Source of the DNA: Xanthobacteraceae bacterium
Lineage (GTDB): Bacteria > Pseudomonadota > Alphaproteobacteria > Rhizobiales > Xanthobacteraceae
NCBI GenBank assembly: GCA_019746355.1
Contig: JAIESC010000037.1
Location: forward strand, 1 to 64,000
Length of the DNA stretch: 64,000 bases
Reading direction: 5' to 3'
Under the pieces are notes generated by a model. It was not told the DNA's origin and ran no database searches. It saw only the letters and a list, made by a program, of their open reading frames with translations. Position 1 is the stretch's first letter. The number at the start of each line of letters is the position of its first letter. A program made the position numbers and the translations under genes. Positions 26,015-34,389 of the stretch are shown here, in pieces.

Positions 26015-26473
26015 ATGACAGCGATTGCGCTTGCTCTGCATATCTTCGGCGCCGTGGTCTGGGTCGGCGGCATGTTCGCGGCCTATATGTGCCTGCGCCC
26101 GGCGGCGGGTCCGCTTGAGGCGCCGCAGCGGCTGATGCTGTGGCGGGCGTTCTTCGCCAGGTTCCTGCCGTGGGTCTGGGTCTCGGTCGTGCTGCTGCTC
26201 GCGAGCGGCTACTGGATCCTGTTCGTCACCATCGGCGGGTTCCGCGGCGCGGGCGTCCACATCCACGTCATGCACACGCTCGGCTGGATCATGGTCGTGC
26301 TGTTCTTCTGGCTGTTCCACGGGCCGTGGCTGAAGTTCAAGCGCGCCGTCGACGCCACCGACTTTCCCGCCGCGGGTGCGCAGCTCAACCGCATCCGGCA
26401 GATCATCATGGTCAACCTGCCGCTCGGGCTGATCGTGGCGATCGTCGGCGCGAGCGGCCGCTACTGGGGTTGA
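26015..26473 (+). CDS. CopD-like inner membrane protein
   Basis: A 152-residue membrane protein with four hydrophobic segments. ALHIFGAVVWVGGMFAAYM, with the pair of conserved His and Trp-Gly-Gly, is the pattern of CopD-domain proteins, and HIHVMHTLGWIMVVLFFWLFHGP adds further His residues in the third segment. CopD domains are linked with copper import or heme-like cofactors, but the small single-domain members are not characterised. It stands alone between the divergent lysozyme-like gene and the TetR gene. Confidence 0.75.
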   Translation: MTAIALALHIFGAVVWVGGMFAAYMCLRPAAGPLEAPQRLMLWRAFFARFLPWVWVSVVLLLASGYWILFVTIGGFRGAGVHIHVMHTLGWIMVVLFFWLFHGPWLKFKRAVDATDFPAAGAQLNRIRQIIMVNLPLGLIVAIVGASGRYWG

Positions 26474-26560
26474 GCGCCGCTCTCGGCAATTCCAGGCCGC
26501 CCGCGTTGCGGGATCGGTCCCTCTCGAACAGTTGATGAAGGCATTCCGCCTTGCTGCTTG

Positions 26561-26588
26561 GAATTATGGACTGTATGGTCCATAATTC
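26561..26588. promoter_or_regulatory. Perfect inverted repeat, likely TetR operator
   Basis: GAATTATGGAC-TGTATG-GTCCATAATTC, perfect 11-base arms with a 6-base spacer, 28 bases before the TetR start codon. The size and position fit an autoregulatory TetR operator. Confidence 0.75.
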
Positions 26589-26616
26589 GCAACGCTGCCG
26601 GTTGACGGAAGGATCG

Positions 26617-27198
26617 ATGGCCCGTCCTCGTGAGTTCGACGCGGAGGTCGCGCTGGAAAGCGCGATGGAGCTGCTTTGGAGCAAAGGCTACGAGGCCACC
26701 TCGCTCGACGATCTGTGCAAGGTGACGGGGCTCAGCCGGTCGAGCTTCTACGCGACGTTCGGCAGCAAGCGAAAGCTTCTGCTGCGCTCGGTCGACCGTT
26801 ATGTCGAGCGGCGTGTGCCGAACCTGATCGAGACGCTGGTGCGTCCGATCCCCGTCCAGGATGCGTTCGCGGCGCTGCTTCGCGATTTCATCGATCGGAT
26901 CGTCGCTGGTTCCGGCCGGCGAGGGTGCTTCCTCGGCAATTGCGCGGCGGAGTTGCCACGCGGCGATCGTGGGGCGCTGACGCAGGTGCGGCAGGGGCTC
27001 GGACGCACCGAAGCGGTGTTTCGCGAAGCGCTGGCGCGCGCCAAGGCGCGCGGCGAGCTGCAGCCTGAGGCCGACGTGGATGCGCTGGCGCGATTTCTCA
27101 CCGCCGGCATTCAGGGGCTCCGGCTGGTCGGCAAGGTCAATCCCGACCGGTCCACCCTCGAGGACATCGCGGCGACGATGCTGAAATGTCTCAAGTAG
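26617..27198 (+). CDS. TetR/AcrR family transcriptional regulator
   Basis: A 193-residue repressor starting MARPREFD with GGAAGGA upstream. Helix-turn-helix in residues 10-55: ALESAMELLWSKGYEATSLDD, then LCKVTGLSRSSFYATFGSKRKL. The C-terminal ligand domain contains GCFLGNCAAELPRGD, in the style of the AcrR branch with a Cys-containing segment that may sense electrophiles. A perfect 11-base inverted repeat sits directly upstream. The gene downstream, a carboxymuconolactone-decarboxylase-family protein, is a plausible target, possibly read from the same promoter. Confidence 0.93.
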   Translation: MARPREFDAEVALESAMELLWSKGYEATSLDDLCKVTGLSRSSFYATFGSKRKLLLRSVDRYVERRVPNLIETLVRPIPVQDAFAALLRDFIDRIVAGSGRRGCFLGNCAAELPRGDRGALTQVRQGLGRTEAVFREALARAKARGELQPEADVDALARFLTAGIQGLRLVGKVNPDRSTLEDIAATMLKCLK

Positions 27199-27247
27199 GC
27201 GGCCGCTCGCACCGGCCGCCCGGGACCTCAGGCGGGAGGAGTTCGCC

Positions 27248-27274
27248 ATGACCGTCAAACCGTGGGTCAAATGA
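27248..27274 (+). other. Eight-codon mini reading frame after a strong ribosome site
   Basis: GGCGGGAGGA at 27231-27240 is followed by an ATG and only eight codons (MTVKPWVK) before a stop. It lies between the TetR gene and the gene at 27309. It looks like the start of a deleted gene or a leader peptide; no evidence separates these. Confidence 0.25.
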
Positions 27275-27308
27275 ACGGCCGCCAGTCAGTCAACAACGGA
27301 GGAAAACC

Positions 27309-27956
27309 ATGGATCAACGCACCCGCCCCGCACCACGCCTCGCACCGCTGCCGCCGGATCACACGCCGGAGCTGAAGGACCAGTTCGAAACCGCCCGCAA
27401 GCGGATGGGCTTCATTCCGAACAGCGTCCTCATCATGCAGCGTGTCCCGCAAATGGTGGATGCGTTCACGAAAATGACCGTTGCGATCTGGAATCCGCAG
27501 GGCAAGGTTGATCTGAAGCTCAAGCGGCTGATCTCCCACGTCGCGAGCCGCTCGGCCGGCTGCCGCTACTGCATGGCGCATACGGCGGACGGCGCGGCGA
27601 GGCAGGGCGTCGAGCAGCGGAAGCTGGACGCGGTCTGGGACTACAGGACCAGTCCGCTGTTCAACGACGCCGAGCGCGCCGCCCTCGACGTCGCGGTCGC
27701 GGCGGGCTGCGTGCCGAACGCCGTCACCGACGAGATGTTCATGGATTTGCGAAAGCACTGGAACGACGAGCAGGTCGTCGAAATCGTCGGTGTGATCGCC
27801 ATGTTCGGCTTCCTCAACCGCTGGAACGACACCTTCGCGACGCCGCTGGAGGACGAGCCGCTGGAGTACGGCGAGAAGCATCTGGCGTCGCAGGGCTGGG
27901 ACGCCGGCAAGCACTCGCGCCAGGGCATGATCCCGAAAGGCCTGCCCCGGACCTGA
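27309..27956 (+). CDS. Carboxymuconolactone decarboxylase family protein (AhpD-like)
   Basis: A 215-residue all-helical protein. GCRYCMAHTADGA (near residue 80) carries the CxxC-x-x-His pattern of AhpD and related alkylhydroperoxidase-like proteins. Such proteins act in peroxide defence or in aromatic breakdown; presence of the redox pair favours the first. AACGGAGGAAAACC before the ATG is a strong ribosome site. It follows the TetR gene with only the mini frame between them and is a likely member of its regulon. Confidence 0.88.
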   Translation: MDQRTRPAPRLAPLPPDHTPELKDQFETARKRMGFIPNSVLIMQRVPQMVDAFTKMTVAIWNPQGKVDLKLKRLISHVASRSAGCRYCMAHTADGAARQGVEQRKLDAVWDYRTSPLFNDAERAALDVAVAAGCVPNAVTDEMFMDLRKHWNDEQVVEIVGVIAMFGFLNRWNDTFATPLEDEPLEYGEKHLASQGWDAGKHSRQGMIPKGLPRT

Positions 27957-28152
27957 TCCGGGGTGTGAAGCGGTTTTCGGAAAAGATCATGCCCAAACAG
28001 AAGAACGAGCGACGGGTCTGCTTCAACGACGTTGAATCAGACCCAAGCCGTCCCGAAAGCCACGCATTCGTGATCCGTACGGCGCAAACCGTGAAATCTC
28101 TCGTTGCGCCGGCCTGCTACCACATCGCAGCAACACTGGAGGGAGGGACCCC

Positions 28153-28548
28153 ATGATGAATCGACGTCTTCTGCTTGGTGCGTTTGCGCTGTCCGCCGCT
28201 CTGTCGGTCGGCTCGATCGCCGGGGCGATGGACAAGAAGCCGTTCGACCAGAAGACGTTCGAGGCCGCGCAAGCGGCCGGCAAGCCGATCCTGGTCGAGG
28301 TCCATGCGCCGTGGTGTCCGGTGTGCAAGGCGCAGGCGCCGATCCTGGCGAAGCTCAGAAGCGACGCGCGGTTCAAGGACCTGGTCAGCTTCAACGTCGA
28401 CTTCGATTCGCAGAAGGACCTGCTGAAGAAGTTCAACGTGCAGAAGCAGAGCACGCTCATCGTGTTCAAGGGCAGCAAGGAGGTCGGCCGCTCGACCGGC
28501 GACTCCAATGCCGCCTCGATCGAAGCGCTGGTCGCCAGATCGATCTGA
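28153..28548 (+). CDS. Periplasmic thioredoxin-like protein
   Basis: A 131-residue protein with a signal peptide (LLLGAFALSAALSVGSIAGA) and a thioredoxin domain with active site APWCPVC (Cys55, Cys58) and later the STLIVFKGSKEVGRSTG strand with its expected turn. It would work in the periplasm as a reductant or thiol-disulfide carrier. The gene 21 bases downstream encodes CcdA, the membrane protein that brings electrons to such thioredoxins, so they form a functional pair. GGGAGGGACCCC precedes the ATG. Confidence 0.93.
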   Translation: MMNRRLLLGAFALSAALSVGSIAGAMDKKPFDQKTFEAAQAAGKPILVEVHAPWCPVCKAQAPILAKLRSDARFKDLVSFNVDFDSQKDLLKKFNVQKQSTLIVFKGSKEVGRSTGDSNAASIEALVARSI

Positions 28549-28569
28549 TCGCGGCGGCTGATCTTCAAG

Positions 28570-29286
28570 ATGGGCGGCATCGGCCTTGCGCTGCTGGCGG
28601 GAGTTCTCTCCACGCTGTCGCCATGCGTGCTGCCGCTCATCCCGATCGTGCTCGGCGCAGCGCTCGGCAAGCACCGCTACGGGCCCGTGGCGCTGGCCGC
28701 AGGGCTCGCGCTCTCGTTCGTCGCGATCGGCCTGTTCGTCGCGACCATCGGCTTCGCCGCGGGTGTCGGCCAGGAGGTGTTTCGTGCCGCCGCTGCCGTT
28801 CTCCTGATCGCCGCGGGCGTCGTCCTGCTGTTGCCGCGCCTGCAGTTGCAACTTGCCGCGGCGGCCGCGCCGGTCGGCACCTGGGCGCTCGGGAACGCCG
28901 GCGGTCTTGCAGGCACCGGCTGGGGTGGCCAGTTTCTCATGGGACTTGTGCTCGGTGCGGTCTGGAGCCCCTGCGTCGGTCCGACGCTCGGCGCGGCCTC
29001 GGTGCTGGCGGCCCGCGCCGAGAACCTGACTTATGTGACGCTGACGATGTTCGCCTTTGGCGTCGGCGCGGCTCTGCCGCTCCTGGCCGTTGGCATGATG
29101 TCGCGCGAGGCGCTGATGCGCTGGCGCGGCCGCATGCTTTCGGCGGGCAGCCGCGGCAAGGCGGCGATGGGCGTGCTGCTGCTCGCGGTCGGCGTGCTGA
29201 TCCTCACCGGTCTGGACAAGCGGGTCGAGGCCGCGCTGGTCGAGGCTTCGCCCGACTGGCTGACCGCGCTGACGACACGGTTTTGA
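28570..29286 (+). CDS. ccdA: CcdA/DsbD-type electron transfer membrane protein
   Basis: A 238-residue membrane protein with six or seven hydrophobic segments. LSPCVLPLIPIVLG near residue 17 and VWSPCVGPTLGAAS near residue 137 carry the two cysteines that shuttle electrons across the membrane from cytoplasmic thioredoxin. The pair with the periplasmic thioredoxin gene just upstream is the usual arrangement for keeping a periplasmic thiol protein reduced (for cytochrome c maturation or oxidative repair). No cytochrome c genes are near, so the end target is open. Confidence 0.92.
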   Translation: MGGIGLALLAGVLSTLSPCVLPLIPIVLGAALGKHRYGPVALAAGLALSFVAIGLFVATIGFAAGVGQEVFRAAAAVLLIAAGVVLLLPRLQLQLAAAAAPVGTWALGNAGGLAGTGWGGQFLMGLVLGAVWSPCVGPTLGAASVLAARAENLTYVTLTMFAFGVGAALPLLAVGMMSREALMRWRGRMLSAGSRGKAAMGVLLLAVGVLILTGLDKRVEAALVEASPDWLTALTTRF

Positions 29287-29405
29287 TCGTGATTGCCGGC
29301 GAGTTTGCAAGACCCCGATAGCGGCGCCTCGCCGCCGGTTTCCCTTCGGGCGTGCTGTTCAGACGGCGGCGCCGCGAGCAACTCCATGCCGTGATTCCGG
29401 CCGCG

Positions 29406-29747
29406 TCACTTCTTTGGAAGCGTCTTGACGTAGCCGAGCGCCATCGCAACCCAGGCGGTGAGCGCGCGTGACGGACAGGCTTTCGCGTCGACGAACACGA
29501 ATCCCCCGAAGCGGCGGCCGCCCATCTCGACCGCGGAAGCGCCGGGGCGTGCGAGCGCCTTGGCCTCGTTGTCCTTGCCGACCCGGAACATGAAGCGGTC
29601 GGCGCCGCCCTTGGTCCGGTCGATGCCGCCGAGCATGTTGCCGTTCACGAGCAGGCACAGCCCGCCCATCATGCGCTTCTCCGACACGCCTTTGATGCCG
29701 CGCAGCGCGTCACGGAAGCGCTGCGCAAGAGCTTCGTCGTAGGCCAC
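29406..29747 (-). CDS. TfoX/Sxy family N-terminal domain protein
   Basis: About 113 residues from a GTG start giving AYDEALAQRFRDALRG, the usual opening of TfoX N-terminal-domain proteins; an in-frame GTG at 29759 gives four more residues. EKRMMGGLCLLVNGNMLGGI, DRFMFRVGKDNE and GRRFGGFVFVD match the domain. In gammaproteobacteria TfoX controls competence; the short alphaproteobacterial members are uncharacterised. It stands alone. Confidence 0.85.
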   Translation of the reverse strand: MAYDEALAQRFRDALRGIKGVSEKRMMGGLCLLVNGNMLGGIDRTKGGADRFMFRVGKDNEAKALARPGASAVEMGGRRFGGFVFVDAKACPSRALTAWVAMALGYVKTLPKK

Positions 29748-29949
29748 GGCCAACCCCACGCCACGTTGACTCCGCTATATGTACTTTATACTATCTTTTT
29801 TGTAGTTACAATGAAGGCCCACGGATGGGCGGGCCGAAACTCAGCGACGTCGACGGCCGCGGTGAAGTCGCGCGCCCGGCATTTGCAATCGGAGGCGTTC
29901 CGGCAGATTTGCCGGACCGCCTCACGCGGAGGATAAAGGGAGAAAGTCC

Positions 29950-30393
29950 ATGTCTGTCGCCCAAGCGTTGAACCGCCCAGCCGCTGCCCGGGCGTTCTGG
30001 CTTGGCTTTGCGGCCTATCTCGTACCAAGTTTCCCCATTGCCTATGTCTGGCACCTGGTGGCCTTCGCGCCGGCCTACCACGGCCTTGCGATGTATCGCG
30101 ACGATGTCATCGTCCCGTTCGGTCTGCTGTCCATGTTGATCCAGGCAGCGGCCTTCTCATGGGTCTATCCGCGTGCATTTTCCGACCGCAGCGCATGGCT
30201 TCGAAATGGAATGCGCTATGGGCTGGCGCTCGCGGCGTTGTCGTGGTCGTTCACCACGCTGGCCGTGGCCGCAAAGAACGTGATGACATCCGTGCCGACC
30301 TATATGTTGCTGGAAACCGGGTTCACGCTGGTTCAGTTTGCGGTGGTGGGGCCGTTGATCGCGTTGGCGTATCGCAACCAAGGAGCACCATGA
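29950..30393 (+). CDS. Four-segment inner membrane protein, function unknown
   Basis: A 147-residue protein with four hydrophobic segments (about residues 15-35, 55-73, 90-107 and 120-142). I do not recognise the family with confidence; motifs FWLGFAAYLVPSFPIAYVWH and ETGFTLVQFAVVGPLIALAY have no function known to me. It begins after a GGAG-like site and ends 13 bases before the HxlR regulator gene, with which it may be co-transcribed; the regulator could control it. Confidence 0.6.
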   Translation: MSVAQALNRPAAARAFWLGFAAYLVPSFPIAYVWHLVAFAPAYHGLAMYRDDVIVPFGLLSMLIQAAAFSWVYPRAFSDRSAWLRNGMRYGLALAALSWSFTTLAVAAKNVMTSVPTYMLLETGFTLVQFAVVGPLIALAYRNQGAP

Positions 30394-30406
30394 CAGTGAC
30401 GTCGGC

Positions 30407-31069
30407 ATGAGTGGAACACGCTATGCCCAGTTCTGTGCTCTTGCCCGCGCGGCCGAGATCCTTGGCGAACGCTGGACCCTGCTGATCATCCGCGAGCTCC
30501 TGCTCGGCCAGAAGCGCTTCGGCGACCTGAGCGATCGCCTTTCCGGCGTCAGCCCGACGGTGCTGACGACGCGGCTCAACGCCCTGATCGAGCACGGCGT
30601 TGTGCAACGCGTGACGTTGCCGCCGCCGTTCAACGCGCAGGTTTACGAGCTGACGCCGGTTGGGCTCGGCCTCAAGCCCGCGATCCGCGAGCTGATTCGC
30701 TGGGGCGGGCATTTCATCTTTCCGATGCGCCCGGATGACGAATTCGATCCCGACTGGGGGCTGCTCGCGCTCGACGCCAGCGCGCGGCGAACGCCGACGC
30801 CGCCTCACAAGATCGTTCTGCGCATCAGGCACAAGTCCAGGATCGCGGGCTTTCTGATTGAGGGCGGTGAGGCCGGAACCACGATTACCAGGGGCGAAGG
30901 ACCCGGGAGCGCCACGATCGAGACGACGTTCAAAACGTTGCTGCCGATCATCTCCCTGCAGCTTCCTCTCGAGCAGGCGATCTCGGAGAACACGGCCGCC
31001 GTCGAGGGATCGCTGAGGATCGCGCGGATGCTTCCGCGCTTCTTCGATCGGAGCGAGCGGCTCGGCTGA
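30407..31069 (+). CDS. HxlR family transcriptional regulator with extra C-terminal domain
   Basis: A 220-residue protein. The N-terminal 95 residues form the HxlR winged helix: CALARAAEILGERWTLLIIRELLLG, then RFGDLSDRLSGVSPTVLTTRLN and VYELTPVGLGL. The C-terminal 110 residues look like a SCP2/sterol-binding-like small-molecule domain (MRPDDEFDPDWGLLALD onward), as known in some longer HxlR relatives. No Cys pair of redox-sensing members is present in the winged helix. It may control the membrane protein gene directly upstream. Confidence 0.88.
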   Translation: MSGTRYAQFCALARAAEILGERWTLLIIRELLLGQKRFGDLSDRLSGVSPTVLTTRLNALIEHGVVQRVTLPPPFNAQVYELTPVGLGLKPAIRELIRWGGHFIFPMRPDDEFDPDWGLLALDASARRTPTPPHKIVLRIRHKSRIAGFLIEGGEAGTTITRGEGPGSATIETTFKTLLPIISLQLPLEQAISENTAAVEGSLRIARMLPRFFDRSERLG

Positions 31070-31097
31070 CAGGTCTACGCGGTGGGTGAGTGGCTGA

Positions 31098-31790
31098 TCA
31101 CGCCGCCCCGACCAGCACCAGCGCCACGAAGGCGCGCGTGCGATCGAGATGCTCGGCGAGCAGGCCGAGCGCGCCGGCGTCACGGGCGACGACGGCGTCG
31201 GCGAGCGCGCGATGCTCCGCGGACACGTCGCGCGCGAGCTTGCGGTTGGGCACCTTGGTGAGCCGGATGGCGCGGTAGCGCTCGGTCTGATCGACGAGCT
31301 GCCCGATCATGCGCAGGAGCCGCGGCGCGGCGGCCGCCTCGATCAGCGTCGCGTGAAACGCGCGATGGCGCTTCTCCCATTCGACCACGGTCTCGCCGCG
31401 AGCGGCGCCCGCTTGCGGCAGCGCGGCGCGCTCGAGGCGGTAGCAGGCGGCGACGATCTGCGCCTCCCACTGGTCGTCGCCGCGTTCCATCGCAAGCTTC
31501 AGCGCATCGCATTCCAGCAGCGTCCGGATGCGATAGAGCTCGTCGAGGTCGCTCACGGAGGGCAGCGGCACGCGCACGCCGCGATGGCCGGACGCGATCA
31601 GCATGCCTTCGCCGACCAGGCGCGAGATCGCCTCGCGCAGCGGGCTGATGCCGCAGCCGTAGCGGGCGAGCAGCTCGCGCGTCAGCAGCGCGGAGCCGGG
31701 GGCAAACACCCCGGCCAGCAGGTCACCCTTGAGCGTGTCGTGGGTCTGCTCGGCGACGGTTCGGTTCGCGGCCTGGAGATTCCCGGTCAT
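31098..31790 (-). CDS. GntR family transcriptional regulator (FadR/FCD type)
   Basis: A 230-residue regulator: N-terminal winged helix (TVAEQTHDTLKGDLLAGVFA, then CGISPLREAISRLVGEGMLI and GHRGVRV) and a C-terminal all-helical FCD domain with metal-ligand-like positions (DLDELYRIRTLLECDALKLA; RHRAFHATLIEAA; EHRALADAVVARD). FCD regulators sense small carboxylates and control their uptake and breakdown. It is divergent from the FAH/TRAP operon, which it very likely represses, and the gap holds an imperfect inverted repeat. The reading frame runs upstream beyond the ATG at 31790, but that part has no protein features. Confidence 0.92.
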   Translation of the reverse strand: MTGNLQAANRTVAEQTHDTLKGDLLAGVFAPGSALLTRELLARYGCGISPLREAISRLVGEGMLIASGHRGVRVPLPSVSDLDELYRIRTLLECDALKLAMERGDDQWEAQIVAACYRLERAALPQAGAARGETVVEWEKRHRAFHATLIEAAAAPRLLRMIGQLVDQTERYRAIRLTKVPNRKLARDVSAEHRALADAVVARDAGALGLLAEHLDRTRAFVALVLVGAA

Positions 31791-31821
31791 GGGCGCATTG
31801 AAGCCGCAAACGCCGCGATCG

Positions 31822-31865
31822 GTCAACAATTTTCCAAAAACAAGACTTTTTCCAAAATCGTTGAC
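31822..31865. promoter_or_regulatory. Imperfect inverted repeat between divergent genes; likely GntR operator and promoter
   Basis: GTCAACAATTTT (31822-31833) and AAAATCGTTGAC (31854-31865) are 12-base arms with one mismatch; two direct copies of TTTTCCAAAA lie inside. A TTGACT box (31861-31866) and AAGGAT 17 bases later suit transcription of the hydrolase gene at 31910, overlapping one arm, so a bound regulator would block it. Confidence 0.65.
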
Positions 31866-31909
31866 TCCCGCCCGGATTCGTCGAAGGATCGGGTTACGGA
31901 GGTCCGGGC

Positions 31910-32815
31910 ATGTGGGCGTTGGCGACAATCGATGGGGCGGCACCGGCGGCGGCGCTGATCGTCGACGGGCGGCTTTATCCGCTTGCTGGGTTGGCCAAGG
32001 CGGCGGGCAAAGCCTTGCCCGCGACGACGATCGAGATGTTCGCCGACTGGCCGCGCACGCAATCGCTACTCGCCGAGCTTGCCGCGTCGGCCGGCAAAAG
32101 CGGCGTCGCGCATTCGGACGCTGCAACGGCAAAGCTCGCGGCACCGCTCCTTTATCCCGGCAAGGTGCTGTGCGCCGGCGCCAACTACTACGACCACATG
32201 GCCGAGATGGGTTTTCCCGGCACCAAAAAGGAAACCCAGCGGCTGTTCTTCTTCTTCAAGCCGCCGCGCAACGCCGTGGTCGGCCCGGGCGCCACGGTGG
32301 TGATGCCGCGCGGCACGAAGAAGTATGACTGGGAGATCGAGCTCGCCGCCGTAATCGGCCGGACCGCGCGCTACGTGTCCGCTGAACGCGCGCTCGATCA
32401 CGTCGCGGGCTACACCATTGCGATCGACATGTCGGCGCGCGACTTCAACCAGGCGCCCGATCAGTTCTACAAGTTCGACTGGGTGGCGGGAAAAGCCACC
32501 GATACGTCTTGTCCGATGGGACCATGGATCGTGCCGGCCGCGGCGCTCCCCGATCCGCAGAACGCGCCGCTCAAGCTTTCGGTCAACGGTGTCGTGAAGC
32601 AGGACAGCAGCACGCAGCAGATGATCTACTCGGTCGCCGAGCAGATCGCGCGCGCCTCCGAACTGATGACGCTCGATCCGGGCGACGTGGTGCTCACCGG
32701 CACGCCGGCCGGTGTCGGCGTGCCCAAGGGTGCGTTTCTTGCTCCCGGCGACAGGATCGATGCGGAGATTGCCGGCATCGGCAGGCTCAGCGTGGAGATC
32801 AAGCCGCCTCGCTAG
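31910..32815 (+). CDS. Fumarylacetoacetate hydrolase family protein
   Basis: A 301-residue protein with the FAH fold. Metal-binding residues lie in DWEIELAAVIGR (Glu-x-Glu) and ARDFNQAP, preceded by KVLCAGANYYDHMAEMG. Family members hydrolyse or decarboxylate 2-oxo acids, for example acylpyruvate hydrolase or 2-hydroxyhepta-2,4-diene-1,7-dioate isomerase. It is the first gene of an operon with three TRAP genes 36 bases downstream, suggesting that the imported acid is its substrate or is turned into it. The start ATG at 31910 follows GGAGGTCC. Confidence 0.92.
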   Translation: MWALATIDGAAPAAALIVDGRLYPLAGLAKAAGKALPATTIEMFADWPRTQSLLAELAASAGKSGVAHSDAATAKLAAPLLYPGKVLCAGANYYDHMAEMGFPGTKKETQRLFFFFKPPRNAVVGPGATVVMPRGTKKYDWEIELAAVIGRTARYVSAERALDHVAGYTIAIDMSARDFNQAPDQFYKFDWVAGKATDTSCPMGPWIVPAAALPDPQNAPLKLSVNGVVKQDSSTQQMIYSVAEQIARASELMTLDPGDVVLTGTPAGVGVPKGAFLAPGDRIDAEIAGIGRLSVEIKPPR

Positions 32816-32850
32816 TTTTCCGGTTCAGGCGTTGGATATTGGAGACAGTC

Positions 32851-33843
32851 ATGAACACGACCGTTCGCCTTTACGGGCTTGCACTCGCAGCGCTTGTCGC
32901 CGCGGCCATCCCGGCGCAGGCGCAGAACAAGGTTCTGCTCCGCTTCTCGACCGCAGCCCCGCCGCCGGACTTCCTCTCCAAGTCGCTCGAGCGCTTCAAG
33001 GACGAGGTGGACAAGGCCGCGCCGAACCAGTTCGAGGTGCGGCTGCATCCGGGATCGAGCCTGTTCCGGCAGGGCACCGAGGTCGCGGCGATCCAGCGCG
33101 GCAATCTCGAGATGAGCACGATGACGACCTTCGAGGTCGCCCAGCAGATCGCCGAATGGGGCTTCTTCAACCGCGCGTTCCTGTTCCGCGACTGGGACCA
33201 TGCCACCAAGGTGATGAATGGCCCGATCGGCGAGCGATATAAAAAAGAAGTCGCCGAGAAGATGGGCATCGTCATCCTCGCGCCGACCTATCTCGGCACG
33301 CGCCAGCTCAACCTGCGGACCAAACGCGACGTGAAGACGCCGGCCGACCTCAAGGGTGTCAAGCTGCGCATGGCCGCGGGACCCGAATGGCTGCTGCTCG
33401 GCGAGTCGCTCGGCGTCACGCCGACGCCGATGGCGATGCCGGAGGTTTATCTGTCGCTCAAGACCGGCTCGATCGATGGCCAGGAGAACCCGCTCACCAT
33501 CATGAACGCCGCCAAGTACTACGAGGTGACCGAGCAGGTGGTGCTGACCGCGCATCTCGTGCAGCCGGTGTTCTATGCGCTACGCAAGGAGACCTGGGAC
33601 GCGCTCACCGCCGATCAGAAGAAGGCCGTGCAGGACGCGGCCCGCTTGGCGACCGCGCAGAACACCGAGCAGCGGCTCGTCGACGAGAAGCAGGTGACGG
33701 ACCGGCTGAAGACGCAGGGGCTCACCGTCACCCCGGTCGACATGAAGCCGTTCCACGACAACGCCGACAAGGTCTATGCGGCGTCCGATTTGGCCAAGGC
33801 CTGGAACAAGGACTTGCTGGCGCAGACCGCGGCGACAAGATGA
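32851..33843 (+). CDS. dctP: TRAP transporter solute-binding protein (DctP)
   Basis: A 330-residue periplasmic protein with a signal peptide (GLALAALVAAAIPAQA). The DctP pattern includes RFSTAAPPPDFLSKSLERFKD, LFRQGTEVAAIQRGNLEMS and the ligand arginine region in TRQLNLRTKRDVKTPADLKG. MPEVYLSLKTGSIDGQENPL is the well-conserved hinge block. It hands carboxylate ligands to the DctQ/DctM pair that follows. GGAGACAGTC before the ATG supports the start at 32851; longer frames run through the hydrolase gene. Confidence 0.94.
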   Translation: MNTTVRLYGLALAALVAAAIPAQAQNKVLLRFSTAAPPPDFLSKSLERFKDEVDKAAPNQFEVRLHPGSSLFRQGTEVAAIQRGNLEMSTMTTFEVAQQIAEWGFFNRAFLFRDWDHATKVMNGPIGERYKKEVAEKMGIVILAPTYLGTRQLNLRTKRDVKTPADLKGVKLRMAAGPEWLLLGESLGVTPTPMAMPEVYLSLKTGSIDGQENPLTIMNAAKYYEVTEQVVLTAHLVQPVFYALRKETWDALTADQKKAVQDAARLATAQNTEQRLVDEKQVTDRLKTQGLTVTPVDMKPFHDNADKVYAASDLAKAWNKDLLAQTAATR

Positions 33844-33863
33844 CAGGCCGGGCCGGGTAAGCG

Positions 33864-34382
33864 ATGGCCCGTGCGCTCCGCATTCTGGCGAAAACCGCCG
33901 AGGCCGCGTCCGCCGCGGCCTTCGCCGCGATGTTCCTCCTCTTCCTCGCCGGCATCTTCTCCCGCTATGCGCTGAACCGCCCGCTCGTCTGGTCGGACGA
34001 GCTGATCATGATCGTCTTCCTTTGGGTGGTGTTCCTGACCGAAGCGCTGGTCATCACCGAGCGTGAGCAGGTCACCTTCGACGGCATCTACGATCTGGTC
34101 GGTGAGCGCTGGCGCCGTGCGATCCAGGCCACGGCCGCGCTGCTGATCGCGGCGATGTTTCTTGCCGCGATGCCGACGATCTTCGATTACGTGCGCTTTC
34201 TCTGGCGCGAGCGCACCACTGCGCTGCAGTGGCGGCTCGACTTCGTCTACCTGTGCTTCGTGGTGTTCTGGGCCGCCGTCATCGTGCGCGCTCTGATCAA
34301 GCTCGTTCGCCTGGCCCGGCCGGCCTGGCGGGATGAAGTCGCGATTGCGCGCGCCGACGAGCGCGCCAACGTGCTGGGCTGA
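33864..34382 (+). CDS. dctQ: TRAP transporter small permease (DctQ)
   Basis: A 172-residue protein with four hydrophobic segments and the DctQ block IFSRYALNRPLVWSDELIMI (residues 32-51). It starts 20 bases after the binding protein gene and 7 bases before DctM, making a P-Q-M order in one operon controlled by the divergent GntR gene. Confidence 0.94.
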   Translation: MARALRILAKTAEAASAAAFAAMFLLFLAGIFSRYALNRPLVWSDELIMIVFLWVVFLTEALVITEREQVTFDGIYDLVGERWRRAIQATAALLIAAMFLAAMPTIFDYVRFLWRERTTALQWRLDFVYLCFVVFWAAVIVRALIKLVRLARPAWRDEVAIARADERANVLG

Positions 34383-34389
34383 CACAGCG

